A DNA stretch of 64,000 bases, taken from the NCBI RefSeq assembly GCF_021401345.1, contig NZ_JACBGE010000002.1:264193-328192 (forward strand), written 5' to 3'. This document shows positions 28,101 through 35,951 of the stretch, one piece after another. The position numbers and the translations under genes are program-made. A model generated the notes under the pieces. It was not told the DNA's origin. It saw nothing but the letters and a program-made list of their open reading frames with translations, and ran no database searches. Every line of letters starts with the position of its first letter. Position 1 is the first letter of the stretch. Origin of the DNA: Hydrogenophaga sp. NFH-34 (GTDB lineage Bacteria > Pseudomonadota > Gammaproteobacteria > Burkholderiales > Burkholderiaceae_C).

Positions 28101-29355
28101 GTCCGTTCTGACCAAGGCGAGCGAGAAGCGCGCGGTGGCGGCAAGCCAAGCAGACTCCGCCGATGCCGTGCTGACTGAGCGAGCGGCCACCCGCGCGCAC
28201 GCCATAGAGCGCCTGCAGCGCTTCACTGAGAGCAGCTTGCTGGCGTCCGCGCTACCGGATTTTCCGGTTCCGGACGGGAACATCCCCTGGACCATTGACC
28301 CGGCTCTGAACCTCGCTCGCCGGGCCGAACAGGCACTCGCCCACATCGCGGACGATGAGGCGGCATGGAGTCGTATTCAACGGCAGATCGCTGAAGACCT
28401 GACAGCGTTGCAGCGATCACTCAGTTCGCTGGGCCATCAGGCGACCTCGGAACCCAATGACTGGGGATTCTCTGTTCATGTCATCTACCTGAACAGGCCT
28501 GAGCGACCCGATGCCCTGTCCAATCGGCTGGCCGACGAGATCGCGCAACGCAGCGAGCTGCTCACCGCCAAAGAGCGAGAGGTTCTGGAAAACCACTTGC
28601 AGGCGGAAATCGCTGCCGAGATTCAGCGCCTGATGCGCGCGGCCGACAAGCAGGTGGATGCCATCAATGAGGAGCTCCGCAAACGCCCCACGTCCACGGG
28701 GGTACGCTACCGCTTGCAATGGCTCCCCCTGACACCTGAACAGGGCGCACCCACCGGTCTTGAAGTCGCCCGCGAACGCTTGCTCAACCGAAGTGCCGAC
28801 ATGTGGTCGGCTGAAGACCGCAGCGTGGTGGGTGCCATGCTTCAGCAGCAAATCGCCGCGGAGCGCGCACAAGCAGACGCCGGCACCACAGGTTCAAGCC
28901 TGGTTGAGCAGTTGGCAAAAGCTCTGGACTATCGCCGCTGGCATCGGTTCAGCGTGCAAAGGCATCAGGATGGTCAGTGGCGCAAGCTCTCTGGTCCAGC
29001 CTCCAGCGGGGAACGCGCACTCGGTCTGACTGTTCCCTTGTTTGCGGCCATTTCCAGCTTCTATGGGCGAGGAGGCAGCCCACTTGCACCTCGCCTGATG
29101 CTGCTCGATGAAGCGTTTGCAGGCATCGACGACGCGGCCCGAGCACATTGCATGGGACTGATACGCGAGTTCGATCTGGATTTCGTGATCACCAGTGAGC
29201 GCGAGTGGGCCTGCTACGCAGAGCTTCCAGGCGTATCGATCTGCCAGCTCCAACGCCGCGAAGGCGTGGACGCGGTCTTCGTCTCTCGTTGGGCCTGGGA
29301 TGGTCGAGCCAAGCGACGGGAAGACGACCCGGACCGCCGCTTTTCCACGCAGTGA
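25186..29355 (+). CDS. jetC: Wadjet type II component JetC, SMC-like ATPase (TIGR02680)
   Basis: This 1389-residue SMC/MukB-like motor has Walker A RGNNGTGKSK at about residues 52-61. Long coiled coils cover roughly 280-620 and 770-1200, rich in Glu, Ala, Arg and Gln, around a hinge-like globular section at about 600-770 (APLWRLVDFQSELD, GGYRLGTLAGAWQKP). The C-terminal head has signature PASSGERALGLTVPL at about 1272 and Walker B LMLLDEAFAGID at about 1305. Known Wadjet complexes extrude circular DNA and hand it to the nuclease subunit. It overlaps jetB as ATGA and looks complete. Confidence 0.92.
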   Translation: MTDALFTPSPPHRPALPEPQRERWQPLRLGLVELFHYDSEEFWFRDGHLLLRGNNGTGKSKVLSLTLPFLFDAQLRPSRIEPDGDNGKRMAWNLLMSSYQRRIGYTWIEFGRRTADGVSHYLTLGAGLSAAVGKTQVDSWFFILEGGPNGADPRIGQDIWLTNEQKMVLTRERLREAVEGQGRGKIFENAHSYRRAVDERLFQIGTKRYEALMDTLIQLRQPQLSKKPDEAGLSHALTEALPPMPIELLSDVAEALNQLEEDRIQLEDIRSLERAIKHFEQRYRTYAGTVTRRQTRELRQAQTGFDKASEGRNKAHADLKDAQDAEDQAQKDHTETKELLAAARTRLETLQSDPANQDANRLSHAETDAKDRKKEAEAAQALRDQARTNLTREEERSRHSNQRSAEAKSELLTTRSRCAEAAEAAGTGSTLLDNLLVTLAPEELPQLASVEIARATTLLREATSKRREDIRHLESRHTTVNVKQQALVNLQASQRDRQAELEEAAERRAAADLNTETTGNELIDAWHIHCSNLVHLHLDQVAPLEQLVDWVARPEGANPIQEALTEAYRQSTQRHAAQHSALTTQQNTLQSEQETLSTERDRLLAGHDAVPTPPAMRAAGVRDGRPGAPLWRLVDFQSELDAKQRAGLEAALEASGLLDAWLSPDGALTDTNGVQLLDSSWVRRPPIPGHNLASALHPDVPDDSAVTAELVASLLATVAYGSEDHGESESWVSEQGGYRLGTLAGAWQKPQAVYIGHTARANARQRRLDEIADRLGEIDILLEELQQKFLRLTQDGQEAEREWKGAPSDHLLRAAILAAASAEREVLQARQRLDAADAQCRTAEAELQSARETLERDAADLQLPSVFADLSPINEALDRFANAHQQLALATREWCSAWPEYQTQQEREKEAMEALSERAASLLTASERAAESAARYEVLKGMIGAKVDTLRQQLRDASAEVLIADGAWEAARSVLTKASEKRAVAASQADSADAVLTERAATRAHAIERLQRFTESSLLASALPDFPVPDGNIPWTIDPALNLARRAEQALAHIADDEAAWSRIQRQIAEDLTALQRSLSSLGHQATSEPNDWGFSVHVIYLNRPERPDALSNRLADEIAQRSELLTAKEREVLENHLQAEIAAEIQRLMRAADKQVDAINEELRKRPTSTGVRYRLQWLPLTPEQGAPTGLEVARERLLNRSADMWSAEDRSVVGAMLQQQIAAERAQADAGTTGSSLVEQLAKALDYRRWHRFSVQRHQDGQWRKLSGPASSGERALGLTVPLFAAISSFYGRGGSPLAPRLMLLDEAFAGIDDAARAHCMGLIREFDLDFVITSEREWACYAELPGVSICQLQRREGVDAVFVSRWAWDGRAKRREDDPDRRFSTQ

Positions 29356-29360
29356 TCCAC

Positions 29361-30662
29361 ATGGCGAACGATCCCAGTATTGATCCAAGGCTGATCCGAA
29401 GGCTCGGGGGTACCGAGCTTGCTGGATTGCGACAGCGGATGAGGCGGCATTTCGAGCGGCATGGACGCGGCTCAGAAAAAACAGGCTTTCACCTGACCAG
29501 CCTGAGCGCCGTTGAATACGAGGCTTTGGCTCTGCTCATTGGTCTCCCACCCCGCCCCACCCGATCTGTCCGAATCGACGTTGCTCAATTCGACACTGCT
29601 TTGCAAGAAGCAGGCATGGCCAACTCGCTTCATGAAGCCTTGGAAGCACTGGATGGCCCCATCGTGAACCGAACAGAGGCCAAAGCCGAACTGCAGTTAC
29701 GCTGGTCCAGCGTCACTGACGGTCAAGGGCTTCACCCCTCGCTGTGCGCGTGGTTGCAGGGATCATCAGCCGTCGGCCTACTCAAGCGGGTGTCCAAACA
29801 AGAGCCCCAAACCGCTCACTTACTGCTACAGCAAGCGCACGTGGTCTTGCAGCGCCTGCCAGCCCAGGGTTTGACACGCGCCCAACTGGCCGCCGATGCG
29901 CTCGGCAATGCCCATGCCCTCGATAATGGACAAGCCGTAGCTACGGTTGTGTTGGCCGCATTGCAACATGGCGCCAGCACCGATGAACAGGAGCAATCCC
30001 CTTCTGAGGAAGCCACAGATGAAGCAGATGGCGCTCGTCGACCCAGCGAACGGGCGCGAGATATCTGGGCTCGATCGGGCGTGCTCGTCAACGAGTTGGC
30101 CCGCCCCGCTCTGTTTCTGAATTTGCCAGTTCGCACTCCGTCAAACGCGCCGGCCGCACCAGGTGAACCAGGCTATCTTTCTCTGCGTCGGCTCTTGAGA
30201 ACGCCCCCTGCCTGGGATGTTGCGGATCAGATCATCTACGTCTGCGAGAACCCCAACATCGTCTCGATTGCTGCGGACCGTTTGGGTGCTGCATGTGCCC
30301 CACTGGTGTGCACCGACGGCATGCCTGCGGCAGCGCAGCGTGTGCTGTTGAAACAGCTGTCAGACGCAGGGGCCCAGCTGCGGTATCACGGTGACTTTGA
30401 CTGGGCCGGTATTCACATCGCTAACAACGTCATGAAGCTCTGCAGATGCGGCCCTTGGCGCTTTGGGAGCGAACACTACTTACAGGCACTCGAAACAGCG
30501 CCGCCTAAAGATCGAGATCTGGAGGAAACCGCAGTTGCAGCGTCTTGGGACCAGGCATTGACCGAGTCGATGCAGTCACATGGAATTTCCATCGCTGAGG
30601 AGGCTGTTGCGTCCCTGCTGGTCAACGATCTACGGCAATCCATGCCGCTGCCGGTCGGTTGA
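29361..30662 (+). CDS. jetD: Wadjet type II component JetD, Toprim-like nuclease (TIGR02679/DUF2399)
   Basis: The 433-residue protein is the effector that cleaves small circular DNA. The C-terminal Toprim-type domain shows IIYVCENPNIVSIAA (Glu near residue 294) and LRYHGDFDWAGIHIANNVM (DxD near 346), both needed for metal binding. The N-terminal half fits DUF3323-like sequence (LTSLSAVEYEALALLIGLPPRP). ATG 29361 is taken as start. An in-frame GTG at 29352 overlaps the JetC stop in the same style as the other junctions and is equally plausible. Confidence 0.9.
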   Translation: MANDPSIDPRLIRRLGGTELAGLRQRMRRHFERHGRGSEKTGFHLTSLSAVEYEALALLIGLPPRPTRSVRIDVAQFDTALQEAGMANSLHEALEALDGPIVNRTEAKAELQLRWSSVTDGQGLHPSLCAWLQGSSAVGLLKRVSKQEPQTAHLLLQQAHVVLQRLPAQGLTRAQLAADALGNAHALDNGQAVATVVLAALQHGASTDEQEQSPSEEATDEADGARRPSERARDIWARSGVLVNELARPALFLNLPVRTPSNAPAAPGEPGYLSLRRLLRTPPAWDVADQIIYVCENPNIVSIAADRLGAACAPLVCTDGMPAAAQRVLLKQLSDAGAQLRYHGDFDWAGIHIANNVMKLCRCGPWRFGSEHYLQALETAPPKDRDLEETAVAASWDQALTESMQSHGISIAEEAVASLLVNDLRQSMPLPVG

Positions 30663-30718
30663 ACTTGGCACGATGAGTATTCGCAACAGACAAAATTGAC
30701 AAGAAGGAGCGCGACCGA

Positions 30719-32992
30719 ATGAATACCCAAGCACAGGGACTGATATCCGACCTTGCCCTTCACACACTGGGATGGAAGGCCTTTCAGGACCTTTGCGCGC
30801 AGGTCTGTGCCGAGGTCCTGAGCACCACTGTGTCTATCTACCGCGAAGCCCAAGATGGTGGACAGGATGCGGTCTTTCTTGGAAAACGTTCAACACCGGA
30901 CTCCGTCGTTGCGGAGATCACCGTTCAGTGCAAATTCAGCAGCAAAGCGGAACATCGCCTGAGACCCAGTGACATTGACCCGGAGTTGGAAACGATTCGT
31001 GCATTGGTCCAAAACGGACAAGCACACGCGTACTACTTCATCACCAGCCTCGGCGTGGACGCCCCGGTTGCAGCCACCATTCGCACCAAGCTACTCGAAG
31101 CCGGAGTCAAAGAGCCGCATGTTCTCGGCCGAGAATGGTTAACACTCCAGATCCGCCAAAGCGCGCGATTGAGAGCCTTGGTACCACGGGTATATGGACT
31201 GGGCGACCTGTCCATCATTCTGGATGAACGCTGCGTTCACCAAACTCAAGCCCTTTTGGGCCACATGCTGCCAAGCCTCAGTGTCTATGTTCCGACGGCT
31301 GCTCATCGAAGTGCCGTGCGGGTGCTATCCGATCACGGCATTGTGCTGTTACTCGGCCCACCCGCCACTGGAAAGTCCATGCTGGCCGCCATTTTGGCAA
31401 CGACGGCCATTGATGGCGATGGTCACCAATGTCTCAAATGCGAGGGTCCGCTTGAACTGATTGAGCGGTGGAACCCACATGAGAAAGGCCGCCTGTACTG
31501 GATTGACGATGCATTCGGGCCGAACCAACTGCGCAGCGACTACATCGACAGCTGGATCAGCGCGATACCCAAAGTGAAAGCCGCGATCGATAGTGGCAAT
31601 CGCTTCATCTTGACCTCACGCAACCACATATGGAACGCAGCCAAGGTCAAACTTGGCACACGGAACCATCCTCTCTTTGAGGACGGGCGCGCGGTGGTCG
31701 ATGTCGGTAGCCTCAGCCCCGATGAGAGGGAGCAGATCGTCTATAACCATGTGAAGGCGGGAAATCAGGCCCAGCCATGGAAACGACGTGTGAAGCCTTA
31801 TTTGGGCTCGATCGCATCCAATCCGCAACTCCTCCCTGAGATCGCCCGTCGTCTGGGCGACAACAGCTACACCAAAGGCCTGGTCGATGTCCCAACGGAT
31901 CTCGTCAAATTTGTTGCCGAGCCAGCGGAGTTCCTCAAGCACACCATCCTTGAGTTGACCGACCCACAACAGGCGGCCTTGACACTTGTCTTTCTCTGGC
32001 GCTCGCGGCTGCCGTTGCAGGAAATTTCCGGCGAAGAAACCAAACACGTCGCCGACAAATACGGTGTCACTATCGCTGCTATGGTTGATGCCCTCCCACA
32101 GTTGGAAGGGGCATTTCTCAATCGGCGACGGGAAGACAACCAAGACTTTTGGAGCTTCATCCATCCAACATTTGCGGATGCCATCAGCAGCATCTTGAGC
32201 ACCCGCCCCGACCTCGTCGATTTGTATCTCAGAGGTACTCCTGTGGTGACCCTCTTGAACGAAGCGGTGTGCGATGGCGCGGAGCCTATTCCTGATGCAG
32301 TCGTAATTCCCGCATCGGCCACCGAGCATCTTGTCACTCGCTTGGTCGGCACGCCAAATGAACTGAACTCCAATCGGGATCTCTTTGACTTTTTGACCCA
32401 CCGCGCGTCTGAGTCTGCACTGAGGGCCGTATTGACAAAAGACCCCAGCATCTTGGACAGAACAGACTCAAACTACTGGAGAGTGACTTGGAGCCGGCGA
32501 ATCCAGCTCCTCGCTCGAGTGAACCGACTCGGCTTGCTGCCGTCAGGTTTGCGAGATGAGGTGTCCGATGAGCTTGAGAGCGCCGCGCTCAACGAGTTTG
32601 ATGCCTCGTTCCTGAATAAAGACGAGGTACTGGCCTTGATGCACCCATCCAGCTTGGTCCGAATGACAACCCGCTTGGTCGACCTTCTCGATGACGGGGT
32701 GCCACAGCGCATCAAAGAGTTGGTCGAGACGACAGAGCCTGACACCGATTTGGTCGACCACTTCGACGATATCCAGAGTTTTGTTGCTCGGCTTCAAGAG
32801 GCGTTCGATGAAGAGGCATCTTCTCAGCAGAAGCTTCTCTCGCTGAGTGAGCAAATCAAGGCGGCAATAGAAGTCGCCTCGAAGCGCAAAAAAGACGAAG
32901 ACGACGAGGAATTTTGGCCCAACATCACTCCGGCGAAGGTCACCACAGCACCTCGCAAAGGCCGATCTGTCTTCAGTGATGTGGACGAATGA
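30719..32992 (+). CDS. Restriction-nuclease-like domain fused to a STAND-type P-loop NTPase; candidate defence protein
   Basis: The 757-residue protein begins with a PD-(D/E)xK-like domain: YREAQDGGQDAVF at about 42-54 and VVAEITVQCKFSS at about 64-76, the D...ExK-type arrangement of Mrr-like nucleases. An NTPase follows with Walker A LLGPPATGKSML near 211-222 and an acidic Walker B GRLYWIDDAFG near 257. A sensor-like FILTSRNHIW and helical C-terminal repeats continue to an acidic tail (KKDEDDEEF). Architecture resembles nSTAND/NACHT-like defence ATPases with nuclease effectors. It starts 56 bp after jetD with ribosome binding site AGAAGGAGC, so it may be co-transcribed with Wadjet. Family membership is inferred. 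Confidence 0.8.
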   Translation: MNTQAQGLISDLALHTLGWKAFQDLCAQVCAEVLSTTVSIYREAQDGGQDAVFLGKRSTPDSVVAEITVQCKFSSKAEHRLRPSDIDPELETIRALVQNGQAHAYYFITSLGVDAPVAATIRTKLLEAGVKEPHVLGREWLTLQIRQSARLRALVPRVYGLGDLSIILDERCVHQTQALLGHMLPSLSVYVPTAAHRSAVRVLSDHGIVLLLGPPATGKSMLAAILATTAIDGDGHQCLKCEGPLELIERWNPHEKGRLYWIDDAFGPNQLRSDYIDSWISAIPKVKAAIDSGNRFILTSRNHIWNAAKVKLGTRNHPLFEDGRAVVDVGSLSPDEREQIVYNHVKAGNQAQPWKRRVKPYLGSIASNPQLLPEIARRLGDNSYTKGLVDVPTDLVKFVAEPAEFLKHTILELTDPQQAALTLVFLWRSRLPLQEISGEETKHVADKYGVTIAAMVDALPQLEGAFLNRRREDNQDFWSFIHPTFADAISSILSTRPDLVDLYLRGTPVVTLLNEAVCDGAEPIPDAVVIPASATEHLVTRLVGTPNELNSNRDLFDFLTHRASESALRAVLTKDPSILDRTDSNYWRVTWSRRIQLLARVNRLGLLPSGLRDEVSDELESAALNEFDASFLNKDEVLALMHPSSLVRMTTRLVDLLDDGVPQRIKELVETTEPDTDLVDHFDDIQSFVARLQEAFDEEASSQQKLLSLSEQIKAAIEVASKRKKDEDDEEFWPNITPAKVTTAPRKGRSVFSDVDE

Positions 32993-33227
32993 GGTTCTGG
33001 AAACTGAAATCAAGACAGAACTCGGGCAACTCCAATGCGGCATTCAGGTTTGCTGGGGAGATGCGATGCTTCCTGAACGGATCGCTCCCGATGGCGTGAA
33101 AACCTGGTTGGCACGCTACGTAGTCTCTGGCGTCCAGAAGCAGACTTGGCTTCATCCTCCGCACAGCAGTGGTGGAGACGAAAAACACATGTCACGGGCG
33201 CAGGCCAGCGCTGATAACGCCCAATAA
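32979..33227 (+). CDS. Small doubtful ORF after the NTPase gene
   Basis: An 82-residue frame (MWTNEVLETEIKTELGQLQCGIQ...) starts inside the last codons of the preceding NTPase gene. It contains WLARYVV and a low-complexity tail. No motif is recognised. The overlap position and reasonably protein-like first 55 residues are the only support, so it may be spurious. Confidence 0.3.
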   Translation: MWTNEVLETEIKTELGQLQCGIQVCWGDAMLPERIAPDGVKTWLARYVVSGVQKQTWLHPPHSSGGDEKHMSRAQASADNAQ

Positions 33228-33237
33228 GTGCAGCTAT

Positions 33238-33876
33238 TTATGTTGCAAGAGCCTGCGGAATTCGTAGGCCCGGCACTTCCACCAAGTCTTGACCGACGCG
33301 GAAAACTTCTTGAACACCGCCACCGAGCTGAACATCGAGCATTACCAGTAAGTCCCCAAGATCTGCATATTGCATTTTCAGGCCGAGCCTCTCACGTCTC
33401 GCACCCAGGTCGGTTTCCGATCGCTTCACGCCCCACTGCTCTGTGTATGCGCTGCTGGAATTTGTGCCGCGCGAAACTGGGACAAGCCTGATGTACTTGT
33501 AGCCACGAAGTTGTGCCATTCGCCGGTTGTACATATGAGCCAGCACCTTGCCCTCTACAACATCGTTTCCGAAGGCGGCAACGTACGCTTGACGATAGCG
33601 GGTGTAGTTGTGGCTTACCCATACTTGTCTTTTTTCAAAGAACACATCAGATCGCTGATGGGTCCAAATTGGAAGGCGTTCGTCTCGAGGTGGCGGTGGG
33701 TCAATCGCCACGAGAAGTGCGCGACCGGGAGAGAGTACTTTGACAATGTCGCCGATGTGCTCAGAGATTGCCGCCTCGTCCACAGCAACGATTGGGACAT
33801 GCAGGCACTCCGGGAGTCCCCACTGGCGAATTGCCTGAAAGTACGCGGGCTCGTTTCGAGTGCGAGGCATTCTCAT
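33238..33876 (-). CDS. Conserved hypothetical, downstream member of a split or coupled pair
   Basis: The 212-residue protein, MRMPRTRNEPAYFQAIRQWGLPE at its start, has amino-acid use of a true gene but no known family. Notable parts are HVPIVAVDEAAISEHIGDIVKVLSPGRALLVAIDPPP, WVSHNYTRYRQAYVAAFG and LAHMYNRRMAQLRGYKYIRLVPVSRGTNSSSAYTEQW. The ATG overlaps the stop of a 53-residue upstream frame as ATGA. It converges on the NTPase gene and is transcribed opposite to the defence operon. No membrane segment or signal peptide is visible. Confidence 0.6.
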   Translation of the reverse strand: MRMPRTRNEPAYFQAIRQWGLPECLHVPIVAVDEAAISEHIGDIVKVLSPGRALLVAIDPPPPRDERLPIWTHQRSDVFFEKRQVWVSHNYTRYRQAYVAAFGNDVVEGKVLAHMYNRRMAQLRGYKYIRLVPVSRGTNSSSAYTEQWGVKRSETDLGARRERLGLKMQYADLGDLLVMLDVQLGGGVQEVFRVGQDLVEVPGLRIPQALAT

Positions 33877-34034
33877 CTGGCGTCGTACGCAATGAAGTTG
33901 TCCCGATGGCAGATGTAGGCCAAGGCATGGACGTAGCCTGGACTGCTGCACAAATCGGCGAGATCACCAAAGACAGCAGACTCTGCCCTTTTGGCTTTGT
34001 GTGGATCGGGCCTTGTGGCGCTGTTGTTGGACAT
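33873..34034 (-). CDS. 53-residue ORF coupled to the downstream hypothetical, possibly its broken N-terminus
   Basis: The peptide begins MSNNSATRPDPHKAKRAESAVFGDLADLCSSPGYVHALAYICHRDNF and ends YDAR. It reads like the N-terminal helix region of a larger protein and runs out exactly where the next frame opens (ATGA overlap). Either this is a short coupled gene or one ancestral gene has been cut by a frameshift. The sequence is too short for family assignment. Confidence 0.5.
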   Translation of the reverse strand: MSNNSATRPDPHKAKRAESAVFGDLADLCSSPGYVHALAYICHRDNFIAYDAR

Positions 34035-34118
34035 GGCGAAGAGGGTTCTGTTGAAACTGAACGGTTGCTCACATGACCTGCGCGGCGACCGATCGCTGGG
34101 GTGATGGGTCGGTCAGGA

Positions 34119-34325
34119 TCACCTTTCAGAAAGCTCAGCGGAAGCCGAACGCGTTCTTTCGACCCGGCTGCCATTGACGAACACTTCATCGCCCACGGCC
34201 TCGATCAGGATCTCGCCGTAGCGACTCTCCCAGACGTAGCGCAACACACCGGCGGTGGCCAGGGGCAGATCGTCGCTGCGTTCTTGGATCCGCAGCAGCA
34301 CTTCCTGGAGCACGGGAGCATTCAT
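34119..34325 (-). CDS. Small conserved-looking hypothetical protein (68 aa)
   Basis: MNAPVLQEVLLRIQERSDDLPLATAGVLRYVWESRYGEILIEAVGDEVFVNGSRVE shows alternating hydrophobic and polar strands consistent with a small folded protein. It lies 33 bp behind a 27-residue ORF and both could be expressed from the region holding the LexA-like box at 34462. Function is unknown. Confidence 0.55.
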   Translation of the reverse strand: MNAPVLQEVLLRIQERSDDLPLATAGVLRYVWESRYGEILIEAVGDEVFVNGSRVERTRSASAELSER

Positions 34326-34358
34326 GCAGGGATCTCGTAGGGTGCAGGCATAGGCTGT

Positions 34359-34442
34359 TCAGAACCAGCGCCAGACGCGGCGCAGCCATTCCGAACGGCG
34401 CTGGAAGCGGGGTTGGTAAAGCTGACGGAATTCATGGTGCAT
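34359..34442 (-). CDS. Very small basic peptide gene (27 aa)
   Basis: MHHEFRQLYQPRFQRRSEWLRRVWRWF is an Arg/Trp-rich basic amphipathic peptide preceded by AAGGAGAAG, an excellent ribosome binding site 4 bp before the ATG. The good start signal, the neighbour 33 bp downstream and a LexA-like site 20 bp upstream argue for a real leader gene. No homologue is known to me. Confidence 0.5.
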   Translation of the reverse strand: MHHEFRQLYQPRFQRRSEWLRRVWRWF

Positions 34443-34860
34443 GGGCTTCTCCTTGTTAGTACTGTAATTTTATCCAGTCTTTCTGGCAAGCCCTGATTTT
34501 TGAACTGAAGGACGGTTTGTCAGCCCAGGGATTCGTGCGTCCCGGCTGGCGCCGTCGGGCTGCCCGGGCGTTGCCCCGAGCCAGGCGGAGCCCGTCTCGG
34601 CCGTTCGGCGGGAATCCCTGACGCCTCCGGCAAGCCTGTGCTGCCTGCGCGCTGTGCTTGCCCTGGTACGCGTGAGGTGCGTGGGTGGGGGCGTCTTGCT
34701 GTTCCCTTCACCGTAGCACGCCGTTCTCGGCGTCAAGGTCGGCGCGCCCTGCCCTGCGGTGGTGCGCTGGCGTCCTGCGGCCGTCTTCGAACCTTGACCC
34801 CTGCGCTGCGCCGTGCAGGTGCCGGTCTCGGGCAATCCCGCCCGATTCACGGAGCCGGCC
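34443..34860. repeat. radC upstream region with backbone intergenic repeats
   Basis: This 418-bp stretch has no convincing gene. It contains GCCTGCGCGCTGTGCTTGC (34643-34661), a near-identical copy of sites at 49870 and 54373. It also holds a block from about 34681 to 34852 that reappears upstream of the DUF2958 gene at 48463-48625. In both copies GTCAAGGT and ACCTTGAC form widely spaced inverted arms (here 34732-34739 and 34791-34798) followed by CTGCGCTGCGCCGTG and GGGCAATCCCGCCCG. The layout suggests a regulatory leader shared by backbone operons. Confidence 0.65.
34462..34477 (-). promoter_or_regulatory. LexA-box-like operator upstream of the small minus-strand genes
   Basis: CTG-N10-CAG spacing is met (plus strand CTGTAATTTTATCCAG, AT-rich centre). 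The far half-site is CTGT and the near one CCAG, so it departs from CTGT-N8-ACAG at one base. It lies 20 bp upstream of the 27-residue ORF start. Confidence 0.45.
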
Positions 34861-35370
34861 ATGGCACACGATCTCTTCTCCTTCGATCCTTCCGTTCTTC
34901 TGGTTCGCGACACCGCGGGCGAATACCGCCCGGCGCAGACCGACGAGGTGCTGCAGGCGGCGCAACGCATCCTGCGACAACAACTGGGCGAGCGGGCACT
35001 GTTCGACTCACCGCAGGCGGTGCGGGAGTTCCTGAAGGTGAAGCTGGGTGTGCTGGAGCACGAGGTGTTCGCGGTCCTGATGCTGGATTCGCAGAACCGA
35101 CTGATCGAGTACGTGGAACTCTTCCGGGGCACGGTGAGCCAGACCTCGGTCTATCCACGGGAGGTGGTCAAGGAGTGCCTGGCCCGCAATGCGGCCGCCC
35201 TGGTTCTGGTGCACAACCACCCCTCGGGGGTGGCCGAGCCGTCCCGGGCCGATGAGCACCTGACACAGACGCTCAAGTCGGCTTTGTCGCTGGTGGACGT
35301 GCGGGTGCTGGACCACATGATCGTGGCGGGCGACCAGGTCCTTTCGATGGCCGAATGTGGACGGCTGTGA
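34861..35370 (+). CDS. radC: RadC-family JAB-domain protein
   Basis: The 169-residue protein has the MPN/JAB motif [22 protein letters not shown] (H-x-H...S...D), with the upstream core Glu region [29 protein letters not shown]. It lacks the N-terminal HhH region of housekeeping RadC, as usual for the short copies on ICEs. The catalytic role is unproven; proposed are DNA repair or processing of element DNA. CGGAGCCGGCC precedes ATG 34861. A strong terminator closes the gene. Confidence 0.9.
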   Translation: MAHDLFSFDPSVLLVRDTAGEYRPAQTDEVLQAAQRILRQQLGERALFDSPQAVREFLKVKLGVLEHEVFAVLMLDSQNRLIEYVELFRGTVSQTSVYPREVVKECLARNAAALVLVHNHPSGVAEPSRADEHLTQTLKSALSLVDVRVLDHMIVAGDQVLSMAECGRL

Positions 35371-35375
35371 ACCCC

Positions 35376-35397
35376 GGGGGCGCAGCCCCCCTTTTTT
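35376..35397 (+). terminator. Intrinsic terminator after radC
   Basis: GGGGGC-GCA-GCCCCC forms a 6-bp perfect GC stem followed by CTTTTTT. It begins six bases after the radC stop, a textbook rho-independent terminator. Confidence 0.9.
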
Positions 35398-35951
35398 GCT
35401 CCGCCGAGGCATCGGAGTGACCTGAGGAGTCCCTCCAGGGGTCGAGCAGCGCCCCATCCCGCCGCGCTGGTTTGGCGCCCAGGAGTGCCGCCGAGCAGGC
35501 AATGCTTGACCTGCAAGACGCCGAAGCCACAGTGCATTGGTCCAGTGGTTTCTGCGCAGATCGATCGGCACGTGCCTCGATGTGGGTCTCCAAGACGAAC
35601 CCGGTTTCGCGCGTGGTTTTCGTCTATAGGGTCTGAAGTGCGGCGATTGTTGCCTTTCGAAAGGCGCTGCCGAACTGACGCTGAAGACCTGCGACCCCTC
35701 ACTACCTTTCATAGAGTCACGCTGAGCGATTAGCCAGATAACTGTATATTTGCACAGTGACTTTCTCCATCTACACCACCGCCTCAAGGTGCAGTGAACA
35801 TCCGCTCGCTATGCCTGTGGCCGCGTGCGTCCGGCTTTTCCAGCGCACCAGCCTACCGAACGTAGAAGCCGGGAATCAAGTTCTGGCGTTTGCGTTCGCA
35901 AATCTGTTACAAACGGTGAGCGCGAATAGCGGGGAGTACACAAAAGAATCC
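35398..35951. other. Gap between radC and the ABC-three-component operon
   Basis: No believable gene is seen. Frames covering it lack protein-like composition. It carries the LexA-box-like site at 35742 and presumably the promoter of the following operon. Base composition changes from backbone-like GC-rich to more AT-rich near 35700, fitting a cargo junction. Confidence 0.5.
35742..35757. promoter_or_regulatory. LexA box (SOS operator-like site)
   Basis: CTGTATATTTGCACAG meets CTGT-N8-ACAG exactly with an AT-rich half, and is flanked by A on the left and TG on the right. It lies 195 bp before the chosen start of the nuclease gene, where an in-frame GTG at 35757 also begins the open frame. 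Confidence 0.6.

Noticed and set aside
33370..33918. Plus-strand frame opposite the 212-aa hypothetical
   Set aside because: Less protein-like than the minus-strand frame and lacking a start signal.
34638..35255. Long plus-strand frame overlapping the radC leader
   Set aside because: Gly/Arg-rich translation in the repeat-bearing leader and out of frame with radC.
35008..35787. Minus-strand open frame over radC and its downstream gap, ending near the LexA box
   Set aside because: Antisense of radC plus non-coding DNA, with no ribosome binding site and no family similarity.
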